Shown here in pieces: positions 23,431 through 35,208 of a stretch of DNA of 64,000 bases (position 1 is the stretch's first letter; every line of letters starts with the position of its first letter). Location: assembly GCA_037957365.1 (NCBI GenBank), contig JARHVA010002426.1:514001-578000 (forward strand), given 5' to 3'. The notes under the pieces are model-generated. The model was given only the letters and a program-made list of their open reading frames with translations, searched no databases and had not been told where the DNA came from. The translations under genes and the position numbers were made by a program. The stretch comes from Torreya grandis. Lineage: Eukaryota; Streptophyta; Pinopsida; Cupressales; Taxaceae.

Positions 23431-24037
23431 AAATTATGATTAACATATATAAAATCTAATATAATTGAGTTGGTGATAGATATTATTATAAAAAAGTATA
23501 TTGGATGTTTGTCATCATGGTCTCAGTCAAAATCATCCTAGTACTTAGCTACAATCACATCAACAATATGTTACTCGATCTTGTTTGGATAAGACAACTA
23601 GTTTTCAGACAGTTTCAAATATTGAGTTAGTTTGGATTTTATAAAAAATATTTTAGTTATAAAATGGACAAAAAGAAAAAGCACTTCGTATTTAGAATCA
23701 ATGTGGACTTGTTTTGAAAAAGATCATCAAGGATTAAAAGGTATTGTAGAAAACTTTGAATATATTTGTTTTAAAAAATACCACACTTTGCATGGTCCTC
23801 AAGGTTTAGAATTTATGTTTTAGTTATATTAGGACTAAATCATTGGGATAATAGATCCTTTGACTTTCCTTTGTAAGTTCACTTTTTTCCCTCCCCAAAT
23901 AGATAAGTTTTCTCTATATATGAAACTTTAAATTTGGACACTTTTCTCAATCGCTTTAACTATATTTGTATAACTTATTTGCTCACCATTATGTATTTTC
24001 TAATTATGTTTATTGATTTTTACAGTAATTCAAAGAA
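23431..24037. other. Unassigned stretch with a weak 63-codon frame
   Basis: A plus-strand frame at 23632-23823 (…WTCFEKDHQGLKG…) has less biased composition than its surroundings but matches no family I recognise. The rest is AT-rich, with nothing to report. Confidence 0.25.
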
Positions 24038-24238
24038 TTGGAGATGTCATTACACAAATTTGAAACCCAAAAGAGACAAAAAGAAGATTTATTTCAAGAA
24101 ATTAACAATATAGAGGAACATCATAACAAAATTATCATCTATGAAATACAAGGGAATTTTCAAACACTAAGAAATTGCATCATAAATCTAAAATTAGATG
24201 TTAAAAAGATCGAGAAAGATATTGAGGCATTATCATAA
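24038..24238 (+). CDS. Short coiled-coil-like frame, unknown
   Basis: A 66-codon frame rich in Glu, Lys, Gln and Leu (SLHKFETQKRQKEDLFQEI…DVKKIEKDIEAL) has heptad-like spacing and would form a coiled coil. It follows a pyrimidine-rich stretch ending in TTTTTACAG, which could be a splice acceptor, so it may be a last exon of a decayed gene. No family is recognised, and chance in AT-rich DNA remains quite possible. Confidence 0.25.
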   Translation: MEMSLHKFETQKRQKEDLFQEINNIEEHHNKIIIYEIQGNFQTLRNCIINLKLDVKKIEKDIEALS

Positions 24239-25953
24239 ATAGGGATACACTTGAAAATAATTGATCTGTATGATAGTCTATTTCCTTATCTCTATAACCT
24301 GGCCCCTGCATATTGGAAGAGTCAAAACTAAAAAGAAACATTCCAATTTTTAACTTGAGAATTATGATTTCAAATTTTCTTCAATTTTTAAAAAATATAA
24401 AGGTTGTCTACTATGGATGAACTAAAAATAAAGAAAACTGATAAGTACTTGAGATTTTGTCTATTCAAAAGCAATCTGCCAACTGATGACATATGAACTT
24501 GCAAGGCAATCTTCCTCTGACCAAAGAATAGATCTTAGATAAGAGTGATTATTTGAATAACAAGAGAAGACTCAGTAGTCTAATGAAAGAGTTAACCAAT
24601 TTTAAGCTAAGGCAATAACATAATTATAGCCTTGTAAATCTAAAAATAAACCAAATAACAAGTTTTTAAGCTAAGGCAACAATAGAATTTCAATTCATAC
24701 TTGGATCCTTGATTATTAAGCATGATTTGATGGGGAACTGGGAAGTGTTTTAATATAGAATTAAGGTTATAATGAAGATCAATATCATAAAAGTAAGGGA
24801 ATGTTTTTCTACCTATTTTCATATTTTGACAATTATAACTGGGTAATCTACAATAGGTTGAAGGGCATCATCATTTTCATGTTGTTAGGCCCTGGGATCA
24901 AGATGGGTAAGTTTAACATTCTAGATGCACTTTATAAATATTTAGGTTGAATCTTCCTTGCAAACTTTGATACATGCTAAATGTTTGTTACCCAATTCCT
25001 TATATTTGAATCTGGAAAATGAAAGTCTAGAATTGAGGATCTTGGTGACAGGATCAAAAGAGGTTCCAATATGTAATTAATCATCTCTATTGAGCACATT
25101 TTATGCTAGTTATTTATTTTCTCTTCTCTCTTCATCTAAACCTTTTAATCAAATCCTTTCCATATATTTAGAGTCTATAATAATATCAATTTATTAGTAA
25201 TCTCTGAAGGCTTTCATTTTTTTTGTAAACTAAAGATAAACAATTTATCGTAGGAAATGTTTTCTCTCTTCATTTTAAATAAAGTATATATAGTAATTAT
25301 CCCATGTGTACATGTCAACTAAATAAAAAATGGTATAGACTTTGGAAAACTATGACAAAAAAATAATTAGAGCTCTTGTCAATTGTACATTTTCTTTTAT
25401 GCTTGGGGAAAAATGTGATTTTTTATTGTAATATAAAATTTATGGATCTTAGCAGTATACTGATCAGTGTAAGTAATCACTTGGGTTCGAATGCATTATG
25501 ATAACATGTTAGAAATTAAATTATATTAATGTTCACAAAATTAAAACTAGGTCAATAGAATTTGAGAATACAACCAATTATAATAAAAAGTGTTAGGGTA
25601 AAGGACCCTAGGATTAAAGACCAACCAAATAAAAGAACAAAAGCACTAAAAATAAACAAGTGGTAAACCCAATGCAATTAATCCCCCAACCCATGTGGCT
25701 AGGGTACCAATACAATTAATCATGTAAGGGGAACAAAATACCCCAAAGAGCAGAGGATTATTAATCTATAGTATGTATATGCTTTTATGTACAAAGACTT
25801 GGTGATGATATACGTCAAAGGGAGGGTATTTGAAATACCAAGCCTTAGAACAGGTTTGTGCATTCTAGTCTTTTTCTCATCATGTATGGGCCTGGCACCT
25901 TTTATGGTTTCAAAATTCACAAACTATGTCGTTTGACCCTTAATGTTTCATGT
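24239..25953. other. Unassigned AT-rich flank left of element D
   Basis: No coding motif, tandem repeat or RNA gene is recognised. It ends at the TG of the gypsy LTR at 25954. Confidence 0.5.
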
Positions 25954-26667
25954 TGTTGGGTGAATATTTTGTCGCCAGCTAACTAAAGGCAAAATGGTTA
26001 TATCAGCCACAGTGCAATGAGATAAATCTATCCTTTCAGCAAGGGGAGGTTCCCTATAAACTATCACAAACTTAATTTAAACTAAATATTAACTCAGGGG
26101 TGAGATCATATCATCCATTTCTCTTTTTTCACAAATGATGTTTACAAAGTAAAGGAAAACTTTTTTTGATATTAACTTAATTCACAAGAAACCCACGAGA
26201 GCACAAAGCCTATCATTGCTTCTCTTACTTATTTATAACTTATATCACAATAGAATGAGGTGTAGTCCAAAGTCTTCACTGAAAACTACAACAAAGTATA
26301 TGATCACAAAAGATAAAAGTAGTTCAAATCCTTTCCAATATCCTTTGTTCTAAGACACTAAAACACAAACTAAAGACAATTATAGTAGCACAAAGTCTCC
26401 ATAATCAAATTTAGAACATCTCCCAGATTATTTTTGCTCACTCTACTTATTTAATCAAATAGATAATATTGTATTAGGAAAAGGACATAAGAACAATTTC
26501 CTAGACAACAAAAGTTATTTCAATACAAATTTTGAAAGGTCACTTGCTTTCTCATTCACTTGATAAAATTTGATTTACAATATGAGCTCAAAGTCTCAAA
26601 ATGCCTTTCAATTTTGGCAGATTTTTGCTTCTAATAACTCAAAGATAAAAAAAAACAAAAGAGGCCC

Positions 26668-26678
26668 TTTGTTTATAG
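26668..26678 (-). promoter_or_regulatory. TATA box, 3' LTR of D
   Basis: On the minus strand CTATAAACAAA follows GGTCTCTCC. The same place in the 5' LTR reads CTATAAATAAAG. The position, between the diverging U3 and the conserved R/U5, fits a core promoter. Confidence 0.6.
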
Positions 26679-26870
26679 GGAGAGACCTTGAGAAATTTTT
26701 AGGAAAAACCTAATTACTTTGACCTAGTCAAAGATAAGAGTCCTTTTTGACTTAGGACTTCCTATATTTTTACATGTAATTACATATGAAAAAAGTACAT
26801 GTAAAAATATCCAAAGCGATCATAAAAGCACATCTAAAAATTGAAAATTAAACCAAGGGAAAAAACTATT

Positions 26871-27389
26871 TCATTTTATATCCCCATCTTTCTTCATGTG
26901 AGCATCATACATAGTGAAAGCTACTTGCATCTCGATACCATCTGGACTAACATTGTTCTTAAAAATCATCTTAGCTCTAATTATGGCATCTTTTATTACT
27001 GTGACTGATTTGTTATGACTAGTTAACTTGGTTTTTAGATTATCCAGAGTTAACTGATTATCCAAAATATTGTCCACATGACCAATCTATGTATCTCTAA
27101 TGTCATTAACATTAGAAGTAACCGAGGTGATTAGAAAAACACCTTGATATTTATACTTCATCACTTTTGAATTCTTCAAAGAAAACTTAGTCACCTAAAA
27201 GGGATTCAACCAAAAGGATGTCAATGAGGAAGGATCCACAGAAGAAACTACAATAAAAGTCATGATCATGTAATTAAGGGAAATACTAACAATCTGGGAA
27301 AACTGCATGTCAATGATCATGACTATGGGGATGCGCCTGAAAGGGCTAAAGTGTAAGCAGGCCAAAAAACTAGAGGAAAGTGGGCTCAA
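26871..27389 (-). pseudogene. U3-embedded ORF, 3' LTR copy
   Basis: Two frames (27389-27195, then 27077-26871) are the broken counterpart of the 132-codon frame at 35209-35607. They share MIMTFI.VSSVDPSS, VDNILDNQLTL, DAIIRAKMIFKN and FTMYDAH.KKDGD. Here a stop replaces Gln after FWLNPF and another follows DIRDT. The frame also extends about 40 codons further upstream than in the 5' LTR (PLSSSFLACLHFSPF…). The predicted product is helical in its second half. No family is recognised. Confidence 0.45.
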
Positions 27390-27504
27390 AAAAGCAAAAT
27401 TGAAAATATCCCAGAGTTATAAAATTTAGGAGGATGTTTGCATGGGTGGAAAAAATTGTCGCCCTTGCATATGACAGGGGAAGACCATGCATTGATGATA
27501 AAAA

Positions 27505-27870
27505 GTGCTGCCAATGCATGAGAAACTGAAATACATGCAAGAGTAGCAAAAAATGTTGCCTATGCATGGAGAAAATAAAAAACATGCAAAAGCGGCAAAA
27601 AATGCTTCTTATGCATGGAGAAAATGAAAAACATGCAAGAGTGGCAAAAAATGCTGCCTATACATGGAGAAAATGAAAAACATGCAAGATCAGCAAAAAA
27701 TGCCACCTATGCATGGAAAAAAATGAAAAACATGCAAGAGCGGCAAAAAATGTTGCCTATGTATGGAGAAAATGAAAAATATGCAAGAGCGGCAAAAAAT
27801 GCCACCTATGCATGGAAAAAATGAAAAACATGCAAGAGCGGCAAAAAATGCTGCCTATGCATGGAAAAAA
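27505..27870 (-). repeat. 49-bp minisatellite in the 3' LTR, 7 units
   Basis: The phrase GAAAAACATGCAAGA (with variants) recurs at 27527, about 27573, 27625, 27674, 27725, 27773 and 27822, mostly 48-51 bases apart. Each unit also holds 'ggcaaaaaatg' and 'cctatgcatgga'. Because 49 is not a multiple of 3, the reading frame shifts with every unit and the open frames across it are not genes. Confidence 0.95.
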
Positions 27871-28305
27871 TGAAATTTTTCTAACACCTTAAAAATGATC
27901 ATTATTAACATTTTGATCAAATAAAGACTACAATGAGTTTCATGATTTTTAAGAAATCATGATGAGGGAGTGTTGTAAAATTTCCCAGGATGTCAGTCAA
28001 CTTCACTTGAGATCAAGAGAATCTTTTCTTGAATGATGAACTTAGAGTGTAGATTACAAAATAGACAAGTTTCATAGGGGTTGTCCATAAAATGAGCGTA
28101 GCTAATTTTGAGAACATCAACTAGCTCCAGCTAGGGAGCTTCAATCGATTAAAATTTGAAATGATCAAAGGGAGTAGAATCCAGTCTCTAAGTGCCTTCA
28201 TCCATGCCATTAGGCCACGGAGTCAAGCTACCAAAAAAAAAAGACACAAAAAACTAAATAAAAATATAAAACTATACAAATGTACAAATAAACTTATCTG
28301 ATACT

Positions 28306-29360
28306 TCAAGGATTGAAGTGTTTCATATGTTTCCCACTGTGAGGTAGTGAGAATGGTGTTCCATCTTGATATTCCATCAAGAAACTATTTTCACCATAGA
28401 ATTGATGAATGGCTAATTGACCTCTCTATAAGGAATCAAATTTTCCATGCATTCCTTTTGGTTCTCTCCTCTTGTCCCACAACGAGACTTGATCTCCAAT
28501 CTAAAACTCATGAATCTTTACTTTCTTGTCGAAGAGTTTCTTTACCCAATTTTGATGTTCAGCAATATGGTCCACTACCATAGTTCATTACTCTTCTAGT
28601 TCAGTTAGGTACATGATCCTCTTGTCAATAGAATTTTCAAAAGTTTGGTCTTCCACTACCTTTTCCAACTTTAATACTGGTAGTTCCAGGGTAATTAGTA
28701 TCTCCACATTTAGACCATACAGAAGTTGAAATGGTGACATACCTATTGCCCTCTTAAACATAATCCTATCTGCCCATAAAGCATCAAATAACACTTTATG
28801 CCAAGTTCTCTGATTGTCATCCACTAGTTTTCTAATAATAGTAACTAGATTCTTGTTGCTTGATTCCACTTGACCATTTCCTTGCAGATAATAGTCTAGG
28901 AGTGGGAAAGAATAATCCCATGATTGTAGTAAAATTCAGTAATCTCATGAGAATAGAAACAAGTAGCATTGTCTACCATAATCTTGTTTAGAACTCCAAA
29001 TTGGGAAATAATATTTTCCTTAAGGAAATTACATACCACTTCTGAAGTAGCATGCTTAACTGGAATGGCTTCCACCCACTTGAAAAAATAGTCTATTACG
29101 GTGAGAACATATTCATGTCCAGCACTTGAGGATGGTTTCATAGCACCAATGAAGTCGATACCCGATTGTTGAAAAAGTTATTCAATCACCACCGGCTTGA
29201 GAGATAATGGGGCCAACCTAGGTTTTCTAATAAACTGTTGACATAACTCACACCTACATACCCAATTATACGCATCATGAAATAGTGTAGTCCAATAGTA
29301 TTTGGGTCATAGAATCTTATGAGCCATCACGGGTGCATAAAAATGTCCTCTACAAGCCAA
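28306..29360 (-). pseudogene. Integrase of element D
   Basis: The zinc region reads LACRGHFYAPVMAHKIL and RCELCQQFIRKP (29230-29350). The core reads TVIDYFFKWVEAIP (first Asp), IMVDNATCFYS (second Asp) and NGQVESSNKN (catalytic Glu). The C-terminal GDQVSLWDKRREP is kept, but the GPF motif is degraded to RGQLAIHQF. Breaks occur at about 28895 (frameshift between LSHS and the Glu block) and 28587. The stop at 28306 is homologous to that at 4123. Confidence 0.85.
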
Positions 29361-29799
29361 ATTAGGGAAGGACTCCAAAAGTTTACTTTATTTCACTTTA
29401 TCCATGCAATGAAGAAATACTCCATCAAGGCTTCTTTTGTACAAACCATTATTCCATAGGACATAGTTAGCAGCTTTTAACTTAACATTTCTTTTTTATT
29501 TATAAGAAAGATGGGTAGGACACTCACCATAGGTAATAAAATGAGTGATATTGGAATACCACTCATCAATAGTAGTGACAAAAAGAATTGTTGGCATGTC
29601 TTTAACTTTTGCTTCTTCATGTCATATTTCTTTTGGTATGTTATCAGCAATCAATTGACAGAGATCTCTTCCCCACACAAGCTTAGTAGGTTTGATATCA
29701 AAATCAAACTCTTGAATTTTAGCAATCCAATTGCCCCTTTTAGTACCAAACTCCTGTTGAGTTAAAATAGACTTTACCATTGTATCAGGCACCAAAACA

Positions 29800-30850
29800 A
29801 CAGTATGTGAATTCAGACTATAGAATCAAAAATGTTTTACCACCTTAACCATAGCATAAGCATGCTTCTCCATGTTTGAATATTTCAATTCATGATCTTT
29901 GAGATGACAACTCATAAATGATATGAGAGATTCCACACCTTCTTCATTCTACTGAACCAAAATGGCTGAAAGTGTATGTTCAGAAGCATAGCTGTATACT
30001 ATGAAATCTTTAGTATAGTCTAGACAAACTAGGATTTGAGCATGAGTAATAGCCTTCTTGATATCTTCAAATGCTTCTTTGCCTTCTATATTCCAATGGA
30101 AATTATCCTTACCTTTCATCATGTCAACAATGTGGTGAGTTTTCTCTTAAAATTCAGGGATGAATCTTCGTAGAAAGTCAACTTTTCTAAAGAAGGAATA
30201 AACTGTAGTCTTACTAGTAGGTAGAGTAATATTTTGAATAGATTTGAATCTTTTTTAGTTGATTTTTGTGCCTTCTCGAGATACAATGTGACCAAGAAGT
30301 TTACCTTTTGTAACCTCAAAAACTAACTTCTTAGGATTGAGAGAAATACCATTTTATTGACAACGTTCCAACACTTGTTGTAAATGATGCACATGATCAG
30401 GATGATATTTGGAGAAAATGGTCAAGTCATCAAGATACACCACAATAAAATTCCCTATTTCATCTCTAAAGGCAAGGTTCATTGCTCTCTGGAAGGTGGC
30501 GCCAGCATTGATCAGACCGAAAGGCATTATGTGATATGCAAATGTGCCCCAAGGTGTAGTGAAAGTAGTTTTATATTGATCTACTTCATTAACTTCCACT
30601 TGATTATACCTAAAAAAACCATCTAACATAGATAACATTTTTGAGCCAGTTACTATTTGCAATACTTGATCCATGATGGGTAGGGGGTAGTTATCCTTTA
30701 GAGAAGATTGATTGAGATTCCTAAAATCAACATAAATACAAATTTCTCCATTCTTTTTTCTTACAGGAACTATGTTCATGATCCAAGTGGAATGATGAAT
30801 TGGAAAAATTATTCTTGAATTCAACATCTTCTGAGTCTCGAAAAGGATAG
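29800..30850 (-). pseudogene. RT and RNase H of element D
   Basis: A 157-codon open frame (30354-30827) carries most RT motifs: RIIFPIHHSTWIMNIVPV, YVDFRNLNQSS, DNYPLPIMDQ, SMLDGFFRYNQVEV, TTPWGTFAYHIMPFGLINA, ATFQRAMNLAF and VVYLDDLTIFSK, with YLDD intact. After a stop at an expected Tyr codon (CQ*NGISLNPKK) come the FLRRFIPEF block and the RNase H (HAQILVCLDYTKDF, YASEHTLSAILVQ, KHAYAMVKVVKHF), with more stops. Function as for copy B. Confidence 0.88.
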
Positions 30851-31424
30851 CACCTGATATTTTGGGATTGTATTGCCTTTGTTTCTACTTGTGAGGTAAT
30901 GGCCCAGCTTTAAGAGGAATTTCATGTTGAATTTATTTAGACCTAAAGTATTTCAAATCATCATAAGAATATGCCAAAACATCAATGTAATGATGAAGAA
31001 GAGTAATGAATTTGAACTTTTCATGAGTAGTGCAACATTTCCCAATGTTGACCATTTTGGGATCTTCTTCAGAACTCAAATTCACTTGATCAAACTCCAT
31101 AGCATAACTTGAATCCATTTGTTGCTACTACTTGATATATCTGTCATGCTTATCAAATAGCTTTTCAAGAGAAACCAAACCTTTTGGAATTTTATTCCCC
31201 TTTAGTTAAAAAAACTCTTCACCATTTTGTGAATCTATTTCAAGAACTGATTCTCATGGTAGAAATTCACTACCTTCAAAATAGAGCTCCTCAAAGCTAT
31301 CCATCTTTTCAAGAAATTCAATAATTTGATTATCACCATTAAACACCTACCAATGGTTGGCATTATCAGGTACACTTGGTCAAAAGACTAACTTAATAGT
31401 GTACTTATTCCCTTTGAAATCTTT

Positions 31425-31814
31425 ATGGGGAACCATGAGGGTTGTGGAGATAGCCAATGAATCTGTAAGATTATTAAACTCTCTAGACACCATAGAAATA
31501 TTGAAAGCATCAAAACTTTCAATGCAATCTCATAAATGATTGTGATAATGTCACAATCTTTCATTTTTAGTTTGATACAAATTTTTTAATTGAAAAACCA
31601 ACAATTCAACATCTCCTCAGACATGCAGAATCTTAACACCTCTAGCACGAGTAGCTTTCAATCCAAGCAATAATGATTCGTATTTAGTGTTGTTGTTGGT
31701 ATTGTTGAATTTCAACTTATATGAGCAAGGGAAAATATCCCCTTGTGGAGATATCAAGATAATTTCAGCTCTAGAACTGATAGAGGAGCAGCTGCCATCA
31801 AATTTTAAAATCCA
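31425..31814 (-). pseudogene. Archaeal-type RNase H domain before RT (element D)
   Basis: Read on the minus strand: NEVWILKFDGSCSS, SPQGDIFPCSYKLKFNNTNN, YESLLLGLKA, GDVELLVFQ, YQTKNE, VSREFNNLTDSLA. The block is homologous to 7240-7625 of copy B and at the same place, between protease and RT. The catalytic Glu in the TNN block reads Lys here (TKYES against TEYES in copy B); the three Asp positions remain. Stops interrupt it after LHV, after ERL and after NHL. The downstream linker (PSVPDN.NHW.VF) is also kept. Confidence 0.8.
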
Positions 31815-31891
31815 AACCTCATTAGAACTTGATTTTCTTAAAGATTCCTCTTCATCGGTGAGAGAAGATTCTTTTTTACCTAATTTTTTCT

Positions 31892-32404
31892 CTAAAATTC
31901 TTCTAATTTCCTATCTAAATTATTTGAATTGTCACCTAATGAACTTTCATCTGATGAATTAAAAACATCTTTAGTGGATAGAATATAATTACCCATTCTC
32001 GAGGATTTAAACAAAATTTGAGCTTTGGGGTTTGACATTTGGGTAACAATATATTTTGACTCTTTTTTAGGAAGCAATTTTTGCTTGACACCTTTAACAG
32101 GTATCCTTACTTCAGATAGATCCATGTTCGACTCTCTACCTACATCCTTGTAAAAATTATGTCTAAGCAAAATGCCATAAAAAGCTGGAACATCAACCAC
32201 TAAGACTGTCATCTTAATCATCTTGTCTGAAAAAGCTACAAATGCAAATTGGGCATCTTTGATTTGACCCAAAAGTGGTGCTTGCTTTTTTTTCATGAAG
32301 AAACATCTCCCAAAAGTATTAGTTAAGGTAAGGCTAAGAGAATATACTACCTTGGTTGCTATAACATTATCAGAGGCTCTAGAGTCTATTATACAATTGC
32401 TCAA
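31892..32404 (-). pseudogene. Aspartic protease region of element D
   Basis: A 170-codon frame reads NCIIDSRASDNVIATKVV, FGRCFFMKKKQAPLLGQIKD, KMTVLVVDVPAFYGILL, then KDVGRESNMDLSEVRIPVKG and a linker toward the RNase H. The active-site triplet is DSRA where DSGA is expected; copy B has DFRA. The frame is lost after KLEEF by a frameshift. Confidence 0.75.
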
Positions 32405-33255
32405 TTTATGACCATTTATGAATAGAGAGAAACATAGAAAGGTTCTATTTTTCCAGAGGTAGTAAGAGTAATGACAAAATTATTTTAGTTGGATTTTTTC
32501 TTTGGGGGATCCTGGGTCACTTTTGGAAAATCTTGTCCTATAGGGATGGTTTTTTTTTTTACGTATTCAACCAACCTATCAAACTATTCAAGATTAGCTT
32601 GTAAGTACTCAACTTTAGACATTTGGATCTTGGTCTTCCTAGCATGATCAATTATGTCGAATAACTAGAATGAACTAGAAATAGAGGAAGAATGTCCATC
32701 ATTATAATTGTTATTTGATGTGGTACTGGTCTGAGGAATAGAATTAGAAGGTACATGATTGTTTGAGGTACTTACTTGCTTATTTGTCATCAGGTTCTTT
32801 AATTGGAAAGGCATCTAAGTTCCCCATTTAGCAATTGAGATCAATGGTTGAAGTTCTTCTCCTACTTTTCCCTTATCAACTTATTGATTTGACTAATTTT
32901 GGGACCTAGTAAAACCAACATATGCTCCATCATACATCTCTCCTTTTTTAGCTTCATCTTGGTAATTCAAAAAATTAATAGTGGAGTCACCAGCGAATTC
33001 TTCTTCTACCTCTACAAAGATATTATCATCATTTTCTTGGTCCAACTTAGGTTGGAAAGAATGATCATGATCAGCTTCATAATAACCAACTACTGAGTTG
33101 ACTGGTGATGCTTCAATGGCAAACTTCCTATGTGTGGGAGGAAGACGATTGGGTTGTCCTTAATTTTTGGTAGCATTGCCTTGATATGAATTATTGGGAA
33201 ATATCCTCCTTAGTATATCTTGATAAGAAGAAGGAGCAGACATACCTTGAAACAT

Positions 33256-33954
33256 TTACCTTTTTAGATCTAGCAATTTATTTGCTAACTTTTGCACCAT
33301 AGGATCAGTGGTGCTTGTGGAAGAATTTTTAGCAGAAGAGGAACATCTATTTTTGTTAGAATCTTTTCTTATCTTACCTGCAAGGATAAGATCATCTTCA
33401 ACTTCAGTAGCTAAAATTTGAGATGTAGAAAGATCTACAGGGCCAACCCACCTTAACAGAAAACTAACTTTAAGAAGTTGAGAATTGATAAAGTAGCACT
33501 TAAGATTTTTTGGTGTTAGCTGAGCAATTGCAGGAATCCTATTTCTCAACTTATTGAATTTAGCGATGAAGTCTCTCATAGGCTCATGAGACTTCTTCTT
33601 CATTTGTGTAATCTGAGCTAATAAGGCGTGTGCATCTTCTACAGGTTTGAACCTAGCCTTAAACTTGGTCTTAAGAGGGTTCCAATCGATTATAGTCTGA
33701 GCTTGAAGATGATCAAACCAATCTGTAATAGCACCTTGCAGTGTTTCTACAAAAAGTCTTATTGCTATATCTTTATATTCAATGCCTATCACACCACAGG
33801 CTATGCAGAAAGCTATAATATGCTCATTAGGGTGAACTTTCCCATCACCATAGAACTTGAGAAAATTATTTCTCAAACTACAAGGTAGCTTATGCAAAGG
33901 TGGGGTTAGATTTAGAGGGCCAAAAGTGTTACCCCGATGGCCTTGGGCTGCCAT
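33256..33954 (-). pseudogene. Gag of element D
   Basis: An intact 232-codon frame from ATG at 33954: GHRGNTFGPLNLTPPLHKLP, FYGDGKVHPNEHIIAF, AIRLFVETLQGAITDWFDHL, FKARFKPVEDAHALLAQI, EPMRDFIAKFNKLRNRIP and LATEVEDDLILAGKIRKDS. This is the capsid-type gag domain of plant gypsy elements. The stop after LLDLKR comes where the frame of the related copy continues, so the product is truncated; reading resumes in the same frame with GMSAPSSYQDIL. No zinc knuckle is seen. It is the longest uninterrupted retroelement frame in the window. Confidence 0.85.
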
Positions 33955-34264
33955 GATATGATGATTAAAAGGAGGGATAAAAAACCTTTGTGGAGTATGA
34001 ATAGATAAAACTCTACTAGCATTAAGACTAGGAGCTTTACTTGGTATTGAAGATATGGCATTGGTAGGAGGAAAACTCTTGATTCATTGAAGGTAAGATC
34101 GTAGAGGCAAGAGATCAAAATTATTTTATTGTATCAATTCAAATATAGGATCAATAATACTTCAAGCTCTCTGGCTTCATGTATACCATGAATCTACCAG
34201 AGTGTAGAATAGAAAAGAACTATAAATGCTTCAACTCAAAGCTTGAGGCTTCAAATTGCATGTT

Positions 34265-34284
34265 CTTCCCTAGTAGAGTCACCA
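34265..34284 (-). other. Primer-binding site of element D
   Basis: On the minus strand TGGTGACTCTACTAGGGAAG lies six bases inside the LTR end. It differs at one base from the site of copy B (9866-9884). Confidence 0.6.
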
Positions 34285-35006
34285 AAAAACTATTGGGTGA
34301 ATATTTTGTCATCAGCTAACTGAAGGCAAAATGGTTATATCAGCCACAGTGTAATGAGATAAATCTCTCCTCTCAACAAGGGGAGGTTCCCTATAAACTA
34401 TCACAAACTTAATTTAAACTAAATATTAACTCAGGGGTGAGATCATATCATCCATTTCTCTTTTTTCATAAATGATGTTTACAAAGTAAAGGAAAACTTT
34501 TTTTGATATTAACTTAATTCACAAGAAACCCACGAGAGCATAAAGCCTATCATTGCTTCTCTTGCTGATTTATAACTTAAATTACAATAGAATGAGGTGC
34601 AGCCCAAAGTCTTCACTGAAAACTACAACAAAGTATATGATCACAAAAGATAAAAGTAGTTCAAAACCTTTCCAATATCCTTTGTTCTAAGACACTAAAA
34701 CATAAACTAAAGACAATTATAGTAACACAAAGTCTCCATAATCAACTTTAGAACATCTCCCAAATTATTTTCACTCACTCTACTTATTTAATCAAATAGA
34801 TAAGGTTGTATTAGGAAAATGACATAAGAACAATTTCCTACACAACACAATTTATTTCAATACAAAGTTTGAAAGGTCACTTGCTTTCTCATTCACTTGA
34901 TAAAATTTGATTTATAATCTGAGCTCAAAGTCTCAAAATGCCTTTCAATTTTGGTAGAGCTTTGCTTCCAATAACTCAAAGATAAAAAAAATAAAAGAGG
35001 CCCTCT

Positions 35007-35016
35007 TTATTTATAG
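35007..35016 (-). promoter_or_regulatory. TATA box, 5' LTR of D
   Basis: On the minus strand CTATAAATAA follows GGTCTCTCC. It lies about 190 bases after the end of the U3 ORF and before the conserved R/U5 part, so transcription of element D would start just beyond it. Confidence 0.65.
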
Positions 35017-35208
35017 GGAGAGACCTTGAGGAATTTTTAAGAAAAAACTAAATACTTTGACCTAGTCAAAGATATGAGTCCTTTTTGACTTAGGAATTCC
35101 TATATTTTTACATGTAATTACATATGAAACAAGTACATGTAAAAATGTCCAAAGTGGTCACAAAATTACATCTAAAAAGTGAAAATTAAACCAAGTGAAA
35201 AAGCTATT

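Larger units (their letters stand above)
25954..28116 (-). repeat. 3' LTR of gypsy element D (2.16 kb)
   Basis: On the plus strand it starts with TGTTGGGTGAATATTTTG and ends with GCTAATTTTGAGAACA. It aligns over its full length with 34291-36651. In element orientation it carries a U3 with a 49-bp minisatellite and an ORF, a TATA box near 26670, and an R/U5 part akin to that of copies A-C ('aaggggaggttccctataaa'). By eye it differs from the 5' LTR by about 5% in R/U5 and more in U3. I find no matching 5-base target duplication (CATGT on the left, ATGCG on the right). Confidence 0.9.
28117..34290 (-). mobile_element. Ty3/gypsy element D, internal region
   Basis: A complete gypsy interior between two LTRs, in minus orientation: primer-binding site, gag, protease, archaeal-type RNase H, RT, RNase H, integrase with GPF-like end, then a 190-base non-coding tail with the pre-LTR block ('actagctccagctagggag' on the plus strand). 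It is collinear with copy B and clearly of the same family, though more diverged from B than B is from C. Many stops and frameshifts make it inactive. Confidence 0.9.

Noticed and set aside
27370..27824. Open frames on both strands across the 49-bp array (also 35737-36291)
   Set aside because: The 49-base period changes frame every unit. The frames are by-products of a non-coding minisatellite.
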